This document shows positions 35,945-49,374 of a stretch of DNA of 64,000 nt, piece by piece. The notes under the pieces were generated by a model that was not told the DNA's origin, ran no database searches, and worked only from the letters and a program-made list of their open reading frames with translations. A program made the translations under genes and the position numbers. Numbering within the stretch: the stretch's first letter is position 1; every line of letters starts with the position of its first letter. This DNA is from Aquila chrysaetos chrysaetos (lineage: Eukaryota; Chordata; Aves; Accipitriformes; Accipitridae): the NCBI RefSeq assembly GCF_900496995.4, contig NC_044027.1:10750743-10814742 (forward strand). Reading direction: 5' to 3'.

Positions 35945-36044
35945 CAGAGGTGGTGAAAGACCCTATGAATCTAGTGGACATGGTTGACGGTTGGACTTGA
36001 TCTTAAAGGTCTTTTCCAACCTAAATGATTCTATGATTCTGTGA
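35945..36044 (+). mobile_element. CR1 LINE 3' tail, truncated
   Basis: Contains the diagnostic avian CR1 3' end: ggttggacttgatcttaaaggtc, ttttccaacctaaatgattc and the terminal repeat tatgattctgtga. Severely 5'-truncated, as most avian CR1 copies are. Short ttctatgattct repeats mark the 3' end, so the orientation is plus. Confidence 0.88.
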
Positions 36045-39000
36045 ATTGGGAGGGAGTGCGGGCAACCGTGCTTCCCATTGCGGGCACGTAGGTTGCAGGC
36101 TGGGCTGGATGAGTCCTCGGTGCCCTGTCAGCAAGCAGAGGTCCCTGGCCCAAGAGGGTTCATCACATGTGAATCACCAAAGTGAGAAAAACACATCATC
36201 TCCTTCTCACAGCTATGTGTAAAGCAAGGTGTACCAAGAGTGAGCGATGGGTTTATGCGCATGGAGGAAATCGGTGATGAAAGCAGGTCAGTCCTGGTCC
36301 TCAGTGAGATGTAGTATTTTAGACCAACCATGTTTTTCAAACAGCAGGTTTCCTGGGGGCAAACAAGTGGTGTTCATGCAGGTCCCACATGATGTGGCAG
36401 TATTTGGGGATGGGGAAAAGACCAAAATGGACAGGAAAGGAAGGGCAGTCATAAAGTGTCTCAAAACTTACAACGGATGCAGGACAATAAAGGCAAATGG
36501 ATGAAAAAATTTTCTTGGGTGGAATTATCAGGGAATTATCCCTGATTTATACCAGCTCAAGGTTAAAAATCTGGTTTAAGAACTCTACTCAGGTTCATAC
36601 TGGATGAATGATCTTGCACAACAGCATGTTAGACAAGTCACATTCACACCAATATCTAATTATAATAAACAGGAAAGTTATTTATGAGCATTATTAGCAT
36701 AATTGATCAGCTGATGAATAGAGTTGCCACTATCAAGTAACAAAGAACACAGGGGTGATTTATGTCTCGCAGTTGAGATTAGTAATTGTTTGTGTATCAA
36801 CCTTTCAGGTATCTCATGTGCAAACATTCAGACATCTCTGGCTCATGTTAAAGCAGAAGGTTGATTAAAGAATCTGAGCCAGCACCGAAAGCCAAACAAA
36901 AAAGGATATCAACTTTCTTGGGGTGGTTCCAAATCTCGGCAAAATTAGGAAAATCTTGTGGCTGATGAGGTAAACTGACTAGATCATCCTGACCAGCCCT
37001 TTCTACTTGCAAAACTGTATTGCTGTAAAAGAGGGAAGAGAGCACAAGGTTTTTATGGGTGCTGCTGAGCTTGAATGGACAGATTTTGTGCAGGTCCCTC
37101 CCTGCAGCCTTGGCTATGAGAGGCACTTGAGGAAAGTCAAGATTCAAGGTAGATTTAACCTGTTTGGTGCAGGCTGATAGGGTTTTGATGTGATGTTAGT
37201 GCCAGCATGGTGATAACATGGACTAGGGATGGACCTGAAATACCTGTTAGGAAATAGGTATTTCCCCACCATGACCATGGGGGGCTGAGCTCACCCCCCC
37301 TGCCCAGGTGTGGGGCAGGAGCCTCCTCCAGGCAGCCCTGCCTAGGCAGAGGAGTGGGGAGGGCTGGTGGAGAGGGGTCTGCAGAACTCTTCAGGGGATG
37401 CATTCCCTCAGAGATGCTGTTTTGGGAGACAGGATGCCTGTTGTGCTCAGTGCTGAATTCAGACAATTCCTTTCAGAGCCTAAAAATTGAGAGGAAAATT
37501 GAGGGCTGCAGGACTCTCACTGCAGTGCTGGCTCAAGGGCAGCATAAATTCACTACAGGTTTGTACATAATGTTGCCAAGAGGTTATCATGGGGCACCTC
37601 TTGGGAACACAGCTTTTTGGATATATCTTCAAAAATGCTTTTCAACCTTTTTGAAACCCTTTCAGCAGAAGGCTCGGTCATAGCAGACCAGTGGCAGGAG
37701 GGAAAACAAGAACCCAAAGAAAAGGTTCACTTCTGCTGTTTTTGAGGGGATAAGAATCATTTAATGATGTCATCACAGCTGGTTGATTGGAAACTGTTGC
37801 TCACCTTCCTGGAACAAAGGTGCCTGCTGGAAGCATCCCCAGGCTGAACAGTGGTCATGTGGAAGGGAGGTGTTGGGAGAAGGGAAAGGGCTCTAGGGAT
37901 GGGCCAGCAGAGCACTGAGTGTGCCACAGCAAGGAACAGCGCTGGGAGCTCCCATGGTAAGGGAGCTCGGTGGCAGGAGACTTCTTTGACCCTCTCAAGC
38001 AGGAGATGTCTGTGCCCTGAAGCTCTGGGGCTCCCAGTGGCATGAGAGCAACATCGGTGTCAAAATCCAGATGTGCCCAAAATCCGGGAGTTCACTTCAG
38101 GCTGTGGCAGGGGAGCCTCCCTGCACTGTTTTGGGTGGTTTTGGGTCAATGCCAAGGGAGGTCTGGGTGGGATGTCTGGTAAAAGACTAATTTCTGCTCT
38201 TTGACACCACTCCACTGCCACTAAACTCCGGTCTTCCTCTTCCATGTCAGAGATATTCACACTTTACAGTGTGAGACAAATTTATTAACATTTATTGCAA
38301 GGCTAGTGGGTATTTCTCTGATCAGGTGGATTTCTGGGAAAGGACGAATAGTACAAGTTGCTAAGAATAGCCAGGAAAATAAAGCATCTTTACAGAAATC
38401 CCCCGTATGAGCAAACACAGACCGGGATGCACAAAACTGTCCTGCAGAGTCTTGGGCTTAATCTTTTCTGTACCCAAGTGACTAACATGCCCTTTGAGCA
38501 GACAGCAGCATGATGGTGATGAAGATACGGCAGGGCCTGACCCAGAGGTGCCTTCCAGTGTCACGCTGCAGAGAGAACAAGAAAGCAAAGAAACCAGAAC
38601 AAGTGACAAAGTGAGTAATTTGCCCAGGAGGATGCTGCCTGAGTAAGCAGAGTCAGTCATTTCAGGATTCAGAGTGCTGAAAAGCCCTTTCTCGTGTGGT
38701 TATCTTGAAGGTCACAATGGCACAATGTGCTGGGAAGCAGTCCCAAGGCTCGGCGATGAACCTAACCTCAGAACAACAATCATACATTGTTTGTTGAATT
38801 TCCATTCTACCTAAGTTTTTATTTCCTGATTAAGCTTCGGCCCTTGTACCTGTTCTCTGTGAACTTGCAACCGAGAGCGCCGAGGAAGGGATGGGGGACT
38901 TTTACTGGGACCGCAAAGCTACAAATGACGTTTTAACTCATTGCTGTTTGCTTTTTTTCTGCCAAAATATGTTTATATATGTATATCTGACTGAATGGAA

Positions 39001-41298
39001 AGATGGGGTGGAATTTTTCTGTTGCTTAATATTTCCATGTGTTTTCTGAAATGATTTAATGGGTGGCTGCTGAAGTCATTTGTGGTAAACAATAAGAGAC
39101 GTCAGACTCGGAAACTATCCAATTATGTGACTCTCCCAAGGTCCTGACGCTATCGTTTCGGATGCATAAATTAAGTGTCCTTGCACCGATACCCGCGGTG
39201 CCACCTGTAAAGCCTTGACCATTGCATGTGCACAGAGCTGTCTGCTGGCAAGTGGCTATGAGACTAAACACAAGAAATTCTGGGCCTGGCACGAACTCTC
39301 TGCTCTTCATGTCAGCAAGTCTCAAAGCAGCAACGGCATGGCTGCTGAAAGCAGAGGCGCAGCATCCGCAGCTGGGGGAAGGATAGAGACCTCAGCCCTG
39401 CTGCCAACTGGCCGGCGGAGGTACTTCCCAAAGGGCTGCAAAAATCATCCCGGCAGCAGAACGCTCTCAGTAAAGCATAGGCAAGAGCCTGACTTCAGCT
39501 TGCTTTGATTTTGGAAGATTTCCAGCCTATTGTTTCAAATGATTGATTTTTTTTTTCCCCTCCCCAGCTCAGAACTGGTTAGAAAAATAAGTAAAAGTTG
39601 GAGAAATTTCAGCATCTGCATGTCATTCTAACCTTATCCAATATTTTCCCTACTGGTGACCTGCAGGTCCTCCTGTCCCTCCCAGGGCAATGCACAACTC
39701 TGTATTCACCCTGCCAGAGAGAGCATAAGATATTGCAGAATCTTTTCTATTCATCCGAGGTGTGATGAGGGTTTAAAAAAGTATCAGTTCTCATGAAGTC
39801 TCTGCAGTGGGAGCTGAGCCTTATCCCCTCCAGTGTGCTGATAACACAGCCCACATAGACTTGTTCCCGTTTATTTGTTAGGAATTTGCTTGTCACTTAA
39901 TTAACTCAGTTCTCGCTCTCCTGTCACACAGTGCAGAGCAATAACCTCTCAGCAAAATGCTCGTTACAGAGCGTAAGTCCAATTCTGTTTAGGCACATCT
40001 CTTTTGTTTGGTCTAAACTTAGAGCAGAAAGTCCACACCCTTAATAGAAACTAGGCTACACTCAGTCTGGTGGGACTACTCTTATTTCTGAGCTTGACTG
40101 TGGCTTTGGGACCAGACAAACCATTAAACCTCTTGGCTGAAGCTCTGAGCCCCAATACCAGAATATCGGTGGTTTCACCTTATTTTAAAAGCAGAGGGAA
40201 GGTAGGTGACTCCACCAAGCTCAGGAAGATTTATGTCACAGTTATTTAAGGTTTATAGCAATAGGTTGCCACTTTGAACAGCTGATTCCTTTTGCTGGAC
40301 CAAGTCACATTAGACATTTGCCCTTGGCTCTGGGAAAGACTCAGCACACAGCCTCTAGGAACACAGCGAGGTCCATAGGTGATTGCCTGAGCTGCCCCAT
40401 CAGCTGGCCCTGGGCAGAGCCGTGCTGATATGGAGCAGCTGGGAAAGGGAGCCCCAAACCCTCTCCACTTGGCTGAACCCATCCCTCACCTGGCGGTGGG
40501 TGGAGAGGATTGGGTACAAAACAGGCCAAACCAGGCTGGAGGTGTACAATGCTGGTACAGGTTTGTCTTTTGCAGTGCTCAGAGATGTTTCCGTGAGCGT
40601 GGTGGTGGCTGCAGAGATGGCCTGCGGATGTCAAATGGTGCCGGAGTGGAGTGGCTTCTCCATGGGAGCATCTCCTACTGCATGCAGCAAGAGCATGAGG
40701 GCTCCCAAAGGTTTGTTTTGAAGTAACTCTAAGGTTCTGTGTGTATGAATGTGTGCGTTTGAGCATAGCTCTCTGACATCCCTTAGATGTATGGATACAT
40801 CTTTGAAGGATGGGGAGGCAGTGTGGGAGTAGGAAGAAGTCCACAGGATGTTCCAAATGAAGAGCCATGCCCTGGCTCACGGCCATACCCAAGCAGTTCC
40901 GCAAAGATACTTGACTCACTGGTTTCTAAAACCCCCAAGATGGGACCTGTTCCCTTCTCCCCTTACATCAGTGATGCAGCCAGCTCTCAGCACAACAGAA
41001 ACTCTCTTAGGAGACACTTAAGGGCCTTCTGTGGCTTCTGTAATGTACACAGCTGCCACGTGGGACAGCCAGCCTTTCCCAGTGCTGCTTGTGTTTTGTT
41101 CTCAGCAGAAGTTAGGGTTACCAGAGTTGAAGGTCCCCTTCCTATCACTATTTGTGGGACCTGCTGCAGCAAAACAGCCCCATGCTGTAGGCTTTGCCCT
41201 TTGCTCTGAGCTCTCCTGAGGGACGCTGCTGGGATGGGTATCCCACGTGCAAAAAATACCACTGTGGGGCAGGTCATTGTATTGGAATGGAGAAATAC

Positions 41299-41431
41299 CT
41301 GGAAAAAGAGCGTCCAGCCAGAAGCCCTGTATCTTGGCTGGTATCCCACGTTCCTAACTCCTAGCACCACACTCATGATGGTCAGGAATACCACGAGTAG
41401 CATTAGCTGTGTCACACCTACAGTCATAACC
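41299..41431 (-). CDS. Candidate internal exon encoding one membrane helix, minus strand
   Basis: A strong minus-strand acceptor (gtatttctgcctccccacag) precedes 133 bases that end at TTTCCAG|GTATTT. The open frame starts after one base and gives 44 codons: VMTVGVTQLMLLVVFLTIMSVVLGV (a clear membrane helix), a short loop NVGYQPRYRAS, then GWTLFFQ. The layout (helix, short loop, aromatic start of a second helix at the exon end) recalls the first membrane exon of four-helix MS4A-like proteins, but the residue match is slight and I could not find the next exon. The same frame stays open through 40987, so it may be a chance frame. Confidence 0.22.
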
Positions 41432-41893
41432 CTGTGGGGAGGCAGAAATACATGCAATTTGTCCAGCAGGTTGATCAACACTGCCTCTCGCCCTTGGTGA
41501 AACAATAGAGTTTCTTCCCCATTGCAGCACACGCTGCATGGGACTTCCAGGAGAAATGAATCATCTCCAAGCAAACAAAACCAAAATAATATGCCAATTT
41601 TGTAGAAGACTAGGAAAGGCAAGGCTGTACGAAAGCGCCCTGCAAAAACAAGACAGCTTCAAACCTCCTTAAGCTGCATCCAGCCATTGCCTAAACACAA
41701 GGGTGGCACATTATAGATAGGAGTGGGATGGAACTGAGTTTTCCCTCAGGTCTTTCAAACACACATTGCTAATAGCTGCCTTGAAGACACCATGGTGTTG
41801 GTGCTGAGCAGAAGGAGATGGGGCAAGTTTTGGGGACGTGGAGACCTGCCGGTGAGGAGCATGGAGGAGTGGTGCTGGGGCCGGCTGGCTCAC

Positions 41894-41937
41894 CACTGGT
41901 TTCCGTTTCCCTGTTCTGGCTGTGACTGGAAATTGCG
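41894..41937 (-). CDS. Candidate small exon upstream of the membrane-helix exon, minus strand
   Basis: A minus-strand acceptor (catgttgtttttctgtag) and donor CCAGTG|GTGAGC delimit 44 bases. In the phase needed to join the exon at 41431-41299 it reads RNFQSQPEQGNGNQ with a split tryptophan at the junction. Phase agreement has a one-in-three chance of being accidental, and no start-codon exon was identified further upstream. Confidence 0.15.
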
Positions 41938-42939
41938 CTACAGAAAAACAACATGGTAAAGGCCCATGCTCGCCCCCATTTAACTCTGCTGAGACAAGTG
42001 TGGTTGCAGCAGAAATGAGCCTGGCACAAGGTTTTATTTTATTTTTAGCCTGACTGGAAGTAGAAAGCAATAGAAATTTTGTAATTGAGCAATTTCCGGA
42101 CTCGTTTTGCAAACTCTAGAGGATTCTGCTGCTCAGGTAGACATGCAAAGTGTCCAAAATGTTGCACTTCATCATTTCCCATCACCTCTGTCTACCTTTA
42201 GCCACAGCAAATAGAGATGAATGGCTAAGGCAGTCATTTGGAATTTAGGTGGCTGGCATGGAAATAACTAATTTGCCACAGTCTGGGCAAAGGGCTGAGT
42301 CTGAGCCCCCACGTCCCTCCATCCCTCGGCTGCATCCCTGATGGAGGATGCAGGAACACCCTCAAATTGGGAAGGTCTCAGGTACTCTGGGAGTGGCGGC
42401 TGTGTAAATGCCAGCTATAAATAACTGTCATGCTTATGCTTATGGCGTAAGCAAGACAAGTTTGAGCCTTTACAGCGAGCATGTGGCTGTGGCTTGACAG
42501 TAAAGCTGACACATTGAGAAATAATTCTCCCAGTTACGTCAGAGCCAGGAAACTCTCTCAATTAGAGAAATATCCTTTCCATTACAAGATGCACTCACCG
42601 TTCACTTGACTCAGAACTCTCTTAATCCAAGTGGCTGTGCCCCACTTCGCAAACATCCGCTAAGGAATTTTGGACCTGAGATGCCCAGAGGCTGCAGGCA
42701 GTGAAATGTCAGTTGGGATGCTGTTTGTGGGCAGCAACAAGGCTGCTTTGGTCTTCTGCTGACTTTGGTGGTTTGCAACCAGATCTGGCAGTGACTAGCT
42801 TGGGTGTTTGCTGCTTCAGTGAGCATCCCTGTCAACCACTGCCTCTTTTGCTGTGATGATCCAGGTGGTACCACGTAGCAGGATTCAAAGAAAAAAGCCC
42901 ATCCTAATAAGTCTCAAAACTTTTTATTAAGTTCTTGAA

Positions 42940-42978
42940 TTTTTCTTTTTTTTTTCTTTCTTTTTTTTTTTTTTTTTT
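42940..42978. repeat. T-rich tract, 39 bases
   Basis: Almost pure T with a few C, ending at gagatctcc. Low complexity only. Confidence 0.85.
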
Positions 42979-43045
42979 GAGATCTCCATCACGATTCAGA
43001 GCTTGTTGGTCTTCTGCTGCTCTTGCACCATGGGCCTGCCCCTGA

Positions 43046-43085
43046 TTTACACCAATACCAACAGAAGCAGGATCAAACCCGTAGT
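43046..43085. repeat. Ancient repeat fragment (CCTGATTTACACCA type)
   Basis: cctgatttacaccaatacca followed by gaagcaggatcaaaccc matches the order of the old amniote block CCTGATTTACACCAGTGTAA...GATCAGAATCAGGCCC. Short and diverged. Confidence 0.4.
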
Positions 43086-45732
43086 TCTCTTGGTTTCTTT
43101 CCCCTACCTGCTCCTTCTGCTACATCTCTGCAAGGGTAACAGCTTTTTCCATCCTCTGTGCTAGACTGTCCTGGGGACACCCTCCTCCACATGCTGGTGG
43201 ACTTGCTTGAGGGCGAGATGCTGCTTTCTTGCTGTACGGCTCCAAAGTCACCAGTTATGTTCCTGTGCTACCTCTGTGGTGGCCATCTGAAAGGGAACTG
43301 GGGTTATGCTGGGATAAAGCTCCCAGCCCAACATTCAGCTTCATTACTCTGAACTTTGGCTAAACATTTTCTGATGGTTCCCCTTCTCACCCTCCCCTTC
43401 AGCTCTAAAGCCCAGTGTTGCCGGCTTTAGCCAACCAGCCCTACCTGCATTTTCTTCCCATATTTTAACCATTTCTTCTCCCCCATCTTCTGTAAGCCCT
43501 GCTGTTAGCTGATCTCTGCAGACCCTGGGCAGAAGGTGCTGAGGACAGAACCTCTCCCAGCCTGGAGAAGAAGACCGAGGTTGTTTGCTGGTATTGCCCT
43601 CAGTTGCAAGGTGATGGCACCAGCCAAGTCCCGTGGAGAGCTGTGTGGTGCCAGTGCTGCCCGCTCTGCTGGGTTTGCCTTTGGCCTCCCACACTGTCAC
43701 ATCTCTCTGTGCCTGTTCCCAGTGAAGCTGGTTTGTTTTTTCTTTTCTTTGTAAAAACAACTTCAAAGTCACTCCGAGAAGTACAGTTGGTGGTAACCTC
43801 TCTGCAGTCCCGGCAACTGAAAACAAAGCTGCTGGTGTGGCTGCTCTGTGCAGGCAGTTGTGCACACAGAGGGTGGTAGCTTCAAAAAAGCAGCTGTGGG
43901 TGCTCCTGACAAAGCTTTCCCTGCCTGTCTCAGGATGCTTCTGGTGATGTTTCATGTAAAGGATTTGCCATCCTACAGTTGATCTTCCTTGCCAGCTGGC
44001 ACACGGAAAGCTGTTGAGGTTGATCCCCAGTAGACACAACTATCTCAGATGGGCAAAGGAGATCTTAGCTATTGAGTGGAAACAGGCATTTGGAAATGCA
44101 ATTTGCAGCCTAAGCAAAATATAAAACTACAAAGCCCTAGGCTGCATTGTCCAGCTTTCACAAGATTCCCTATTCTTATTGTTTCCATTTACTGGGATAT
44201 ACCTATATATCTCCAAGGAAAGACATCTCTCTCTGTTTCCACCTATTGGGTGCTCTGTCTCTCTGGAATACATAGAAATATGTATTTCGATTTTCTTCTG
44301 AAGGGAAGACAACCCCCTCAAATAGTTACACTGAATAGCTCACGCTTTGCTATGCCCAAGCTGTAGAACAGGAGGGTGGAGGGAAAGTTTGCTGATGCCT
44401 TCCCTTGAAATACACTTTTCTGCACAGAATAACACCAAGTGAATTTCTCGGGTCCCACACTAGTCTCCTTTCCATGCTTAGAAAGAACATGCAATAATCT
44501 TCAACTGCACAAACTCTACCTGCCTTGTCAGAAATGAAAACACAAGTTTCCTGTGATAGGGCATATGGATTCCTGCAGTACAGCTGTGGCTCCTGCAGAT
44601 TGGAAACACTTTACAAATATTAGCACAAGTAACTATTTTCTCATCTATTTCAGTGTAGCTTTCTTACATGGTTTCAGTCATTCAGGGAGCAGAAACACTT
44701 ATTCACACAGCCATCCACATCACAAATACCAGGTCTCCGTTGGGAACAGGCTAGCTGAGATCTAGACAGATTTAGAGGTGACTTACTGATCCCAAAGTGA
44801 AAATTAAGCCTGACTTCAGCACTTTGCCCATCTGCCATGAATGGTACTGGCAGAAAGTGAATGTGAAACACTCCCACCAGTGGAAGTGGAAAGCTCTGAT
44901 TTGGTACCATTTCACACTTGTTTTGCACAGATGCATTTCTTCCAAAGGGTATGCAGTGGTGCAAAACCAGCCTCAGCTCTTGACAGTAAAAAGTTTAGCC
45001 AGCCCTGCTTCCATAACACCCATTATTAAATGAGAACAGAAATACCACTGCTGTCTCCTTGCATGGTTTCCCCTGGTGCTGTGTAGACAGAGTGAAGCTC
45101 TTCAGGACTGGATCTCCATTTCTATAACCAATCTTTCAGCACCTTACCTTCCTTTCCAAAGATGTTTCTTCAGAGGTTATCTCCACTTCTCCCTCCAGGC
45201 TGGTAAATGAGCAGATCTGTCTTCTCATGAAGCTTCCCACCACCTTCTCACTCAATCAGCGGTGAATGAAGCGATGGCAGGAAACCCAGCGAGGCTTTCA
45301 GTCAGGCTTGGGAGATCTTTGCACGGTGGTTTCTTGCTCTGTGGTGAGGACGGGTGCAGATGGGGAGACTATTCACACGGCAGCAGGTGCTGGAGCGTGA
45401 GCTCCTAAGGCCACTGCATGGTCGGTATGGTTAACTGCTTTGTTTTCCCTTCTCCCACACAAAACCAAGTGTGAGTGCCGATTCTTTCACTTTTAAGCTC
45501 AGTGTCTGGATTTGCCAGCTTGAACAAGGAGTGAAGCAGATTTTCTCAGTGTCTCAGGTCAGCGTTTCAGGTGTTTGGTGTCTGCAGGCTGGACTTTGCA
45601 CTCCACATTCAGGCTTCCTTTTATATTTTTACTGTTTAAAAAGGACTGTGAGCCAGACTGTTTTGATTGTCTAAGCAGAAACAGAAAAGGTTTTCTTCCA
45701 CCAGGGAACTGGACAGCTGAGCAAATAATGGA

Positions 45733-45747
45733 TTTTTTTTTTTTTTT
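45733..45747. repeat. Poly-T tract of 15 bases
   Basis: Run of T after aatgga, continuing as cttttaaaaaag. Low complexity only. Confidence 0.8.
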
Positions 45748-46964
45748 CTTTTAAAAAAGAATTTTTAAAGTGAGCTTGTGCGAGGTGTTTGCCCACCTTG
45801 CTGTCATGCTGGAAAGCTAATGTTAGTGCTAGGACTGTCAAGACTAGAGAGATACCATTGCTAATAACAATATCATCAAGGACAAAGATTTACTCTCACA
45901 CAAGTAGATGGCCGTTAGCTGAGGTTATTCTCCTCCTTTATGACATGATATTACCTATTTAAGATAATAAGGCTAAGTTCCCCAAAGGGTCATTTAGGGA
46001 AACACTTTGAGAAAACCAAACTGAAAGATTTGTGAATGGTTGGCAAGGAGCACTGGGGGTTTCCTTCACGTGGCACATTGCCTTGCACAAGAACAAGCCA
46101 AACAGCTGCCCCTGGCATGTTTGCAGAGAGTAAAACTGATATAAATTCAGGCATATTTCACCTGAACACATTCCTCCTGTCTGCACACATCCCCTCAACA
46201 GTCTGCAATGTGGATGGGATGGGTTCATGCATTTTCTGGCATTTGAGGAATGAACCTAAATGTTTCCAGGGCTGCATGTGATTCCCCTCTTTCATTCCCA
46301 GCCATCCCCACCGGTCTTCCTTAGAGGAAATCCGAACTGGTTCGTTGCCTATCTGTTCCCAGATGTCCTGTCTATAAGGATCAGTCTTTGATCTAAGATC
46401 ATCCTCTCCGCAGGAGGCTGAGCAGATGCAAAGATTGGTGGGCTCCTATTGCTGTCTTCTCTTGAGCAACTGTGGGAAGACTTGGCAATGGCTTGGGAGA
46501 AACACAGAGGGACTTTTGGGACTGGCACAGGTCTGATCTAAATAACTTCATCTCACATAAGCCAGGAGCAAGCACCAGATACACCAGTGCAAAGTACTGT
46601 GGGAAATAATAGCCCCATATAGCTACCATAGTGTATCTGTGTCCAGATTAATTGGTTTGGAGAGAGGATGGAAACTGGAAAGCTTCACTTTGGTAAGGAA
46701 CATCTCCTCCTTGCCTCTCGGGAGCACCCTGCTCTCTAGTCCTGCCTGTCTAGTATGGGATTTCTCTCAGGAGTTGGTACTGCCTTCTCATGATGCCCCA
46801 CTCAGTGTGTCCCTCCTGAACTTGCACTTGTTTTCTTCAGATGAGTTTGTTAAGCAGCCCCTACAGAAACCTTTACAGGTGCTCCAAACATTTCCAGACA
46901 TTTAAATTTCCAGCTGCTTCAATGGAGTCAGTTCCCCCTCCTGTTTCAAACTGGCATATGGCTT

Positions 46965-47060
46965 GCTTGGGCTTGATTAATTTAGCTGAGGCTTAATTAA
47001 ATTTACTTAAACTAAAGCAGCATAAGTCTGATTAAAAAGAGCATCCACACTAGCTCTTGT
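46965..47060. repeat. Possible ancient DNA-transposon-like repeat
   Basis: Repeated TTAATT/TTAAA blocks (gattaatttagctgaggctt, aattaaatttacttaaacta, gattaaaaagagcatccacac) resemble a family of old AT-rich repeats of amniotes ending near a CACAC motif. From memory only; no terminal inverted repeats were defined. Confidence 0.3.
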
Positions 47061-47739
47061 GACTACTTTTCAGCTGACGACGAACGCCAAAGTGAGACCA
47101 GCACAACCCTTGCCCTGAGGTTCTGCAGCTAGGGGCTTGCTTTCAGCCTGCACTCTGCTCCCATTCCTCCCTGGGTAAAATGCCTGCCGTACCCAGGCAG
47201 GCACCAACAGGTACAGCATTTTTGGAACCACAGTGCAGACACCTTGTCTAGGTGGGTACCCTGAATCTGCAGCAGAGCCAGTTCACCCAAGTGAGCTGTG
47301 ATATTTCCACTCGCACTATCTTCTGAGAGATCTACGTGCGATTGCATGTGCATATGTAAGCAGTTGCTAAAATGCTGGGCTTTTCCTTTAAGTTTCTTAT
47401 TGTTCATTGGTGGTTTTCTAACTCCATCAGCACTTCTAAGGACATTAAAAAGCCAACACAAGGGAAAGCCTGAGGACTTGTGCCCTTTCTTGCTTCTTTA
47501 TCAGGTCTGAAAGGGATTTTAAAAAACTTGTGTTGTCCTTGACTGTTGTAGCAGCCTTCTCTTTTACTCTGGGAATGTGAAAACTGATGGAGAATTAATG
47601 AAACTGCAGCATCCTGGCAAGGAGACTTCTGTCAGACTTTAAAGTTGTTTGCATTAGCGGTTATGCCACTGTTGCATTTTGTTCAAAGCTCAAGACTGCA
47701 ATTATTTCACCTGACTGATGGTTAACACTTAGTGCTAAT

Positions 47740-47995
47740 TAGAACTGGGCAAGATTTTTTTATGAATAGCTTATCCATTGAAATTTCAAATTTAGGTCAA
47801 ACAAAACAATCTGTCGAATTCTGCATTGATTTTTTTTCTTTTGAAACCAAAGTGTTACCTTTCAACATTTTTCAATATAAAATGTTTCAATATTATATTT
47901 CAAAATGAGGCTGCAATGTTAAATTTAGATACCTTTTGATTTTAAAAAAAGGTTAAAAGTTTAGTTCCCATGAGAGCATTTAATTTGACACCCCC
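47740..47995. repeat. AT-rich ancient repeat with TTTCAA/AAATG motifs
   Basis: Dense ttttcaat, aaatgtttca, tttcaaaatg motifs over about 250 bases resemble an old low-complexity amniote repeat. No coding potential; the whole stretch is A/T-rich. Confidence 0.3.
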
Positions 47996-49374
47996 TCCCC
48001 AAATTTTCTATTCTGTGTTTACAAAGAAAAGAAGTTTCTAATGGATTTAACCTTAATTTTACAACAGATGGAAAAAATAAATTTTTTAACTGAGTCACAA
48101 ATACAGTTGTTTCCCAGCGCCACAATGTAAAGCTGGATCCCTGCACCTGCAAAATAAAGTACAGTCAGGTGCAAACCCAGAGATTTGTCTCAGATTTTTG
48201 TAATTCTGGCTAAACCTCCAGCACTGGCTCGTGGAGGGGCAGGGGAAGGAGGGGATCCCGGCACGGTGCAGCCTCCCTGCCCCGGTGCAGTCCAGCTGCC
48301 GCTGCAGGGACAGGGGTGCCCCGACGCTCCCGCTGCCATCATGGGCGGGAGGGAAAGAGCTGTTTGCTGGAGCGGGTGGAGCGGACCCAGTTTGGAGGTT
48401 GCAGGCGTCTGTGCCTGTCCAAGCCTGTGTCCGGTGTCAACCTTGCAAGGCAGGGAGCAGAGCGGTGTTCAGGTCACCAAAGTGGCTTTGTTGGGGAGGA
48501 AAACAGAGAAAAGCAAATGGATCCTCTTTTCCTTGGTACAATTAGATCTGAGAAACCATCTTAGTCCCTTCACCGTAACAAGCATATAGACACAGCCTTC
48601 AGTCAGCTTCAGACAAAACTCTCCCAAGTTTTGCTACAGTCTCCTGCTACTTTTTGCAAAATTTTTGCACTTCTGTGCTGTGAAATCACTGTGTATCTGC
48701 ACCATATTTGTAGGAAGCACCATGCACTGGACTTCTCAAAACCTAGTTTGTCTAAAATTCTTAATGGTGCTCATCCCACTGTCAACAGACCAGAGAAAAG
48801 GTGACCGCCTCTGCGGGCTAACACAGCAGAACCAGGAGGAACTTGGAAAGGAGCTGAGTGTTCATTAGCGGCTATACACAAGTAATTTAGGACAGAGACC
48901 CAGAGTTGTCTCCAATGTAGATCACCTTCAAGAGCTAACTCACACTTGTTAAGGGCCTTCAGAAAGAAGCCATCCACCTCCCAGTCAGCCACAGGATTTG
49001 AATGCGCTATGCAAAGAGCCGCAGAGCTTCAAACCACGCTGCCCTTGTCCATTCTGCTCTTCTGGTAAGCAGGAGCACAGCTGCTAGACACCTCCAGTTG
49101 GATCCTACAGGTAAGGTTTTCCTGGAGAGGCCAGCGGTGGGGTGTTTATGAGAAAATAATTCCACCGTCCCCACCACGTCCCTGCTGTGTCCCGTCTGGT
49201 TTTGGAGTCTGCCTAGCTGGGGGGAGCTTTGAGAGCTTCTCTGCAGGGGAAAGCAAAAAGACTTGAACTAGAGCAAACCTGGGTGAGGGGACTCTCCCCT
49301 GACCCCTTCCTCTAGCAAGGGTAAGAGGCAGGGTAGACTCTGCCTGGACCCAGGTGCTCAGAATCAACCCTTAG

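Noticed and set aside
36848-37147. Minus-strand frame with LSSLFYSN, superficially like the C-terminus of TNFSF8
   Set aside because: No stop where the TNF domain should end, and none of the TNF-domain strands precede it.
38440-38575. Minus-strand segment after a very strong acceptor (ttgttctctctgcag)
   Set aside because: The open frame has no matching donor or stop position, and the phase needed after the 41.3 kb membrane exon meets a stop after 27 codons.
43344-44039. 231-codon open frame on the minus strand, the longest in the window
   Set aside because: No recognisable domain, no plausible gene structure, and overlapping open frames on the other strand. One or two frames of this length are expected by chance in 64 kb at this composition.
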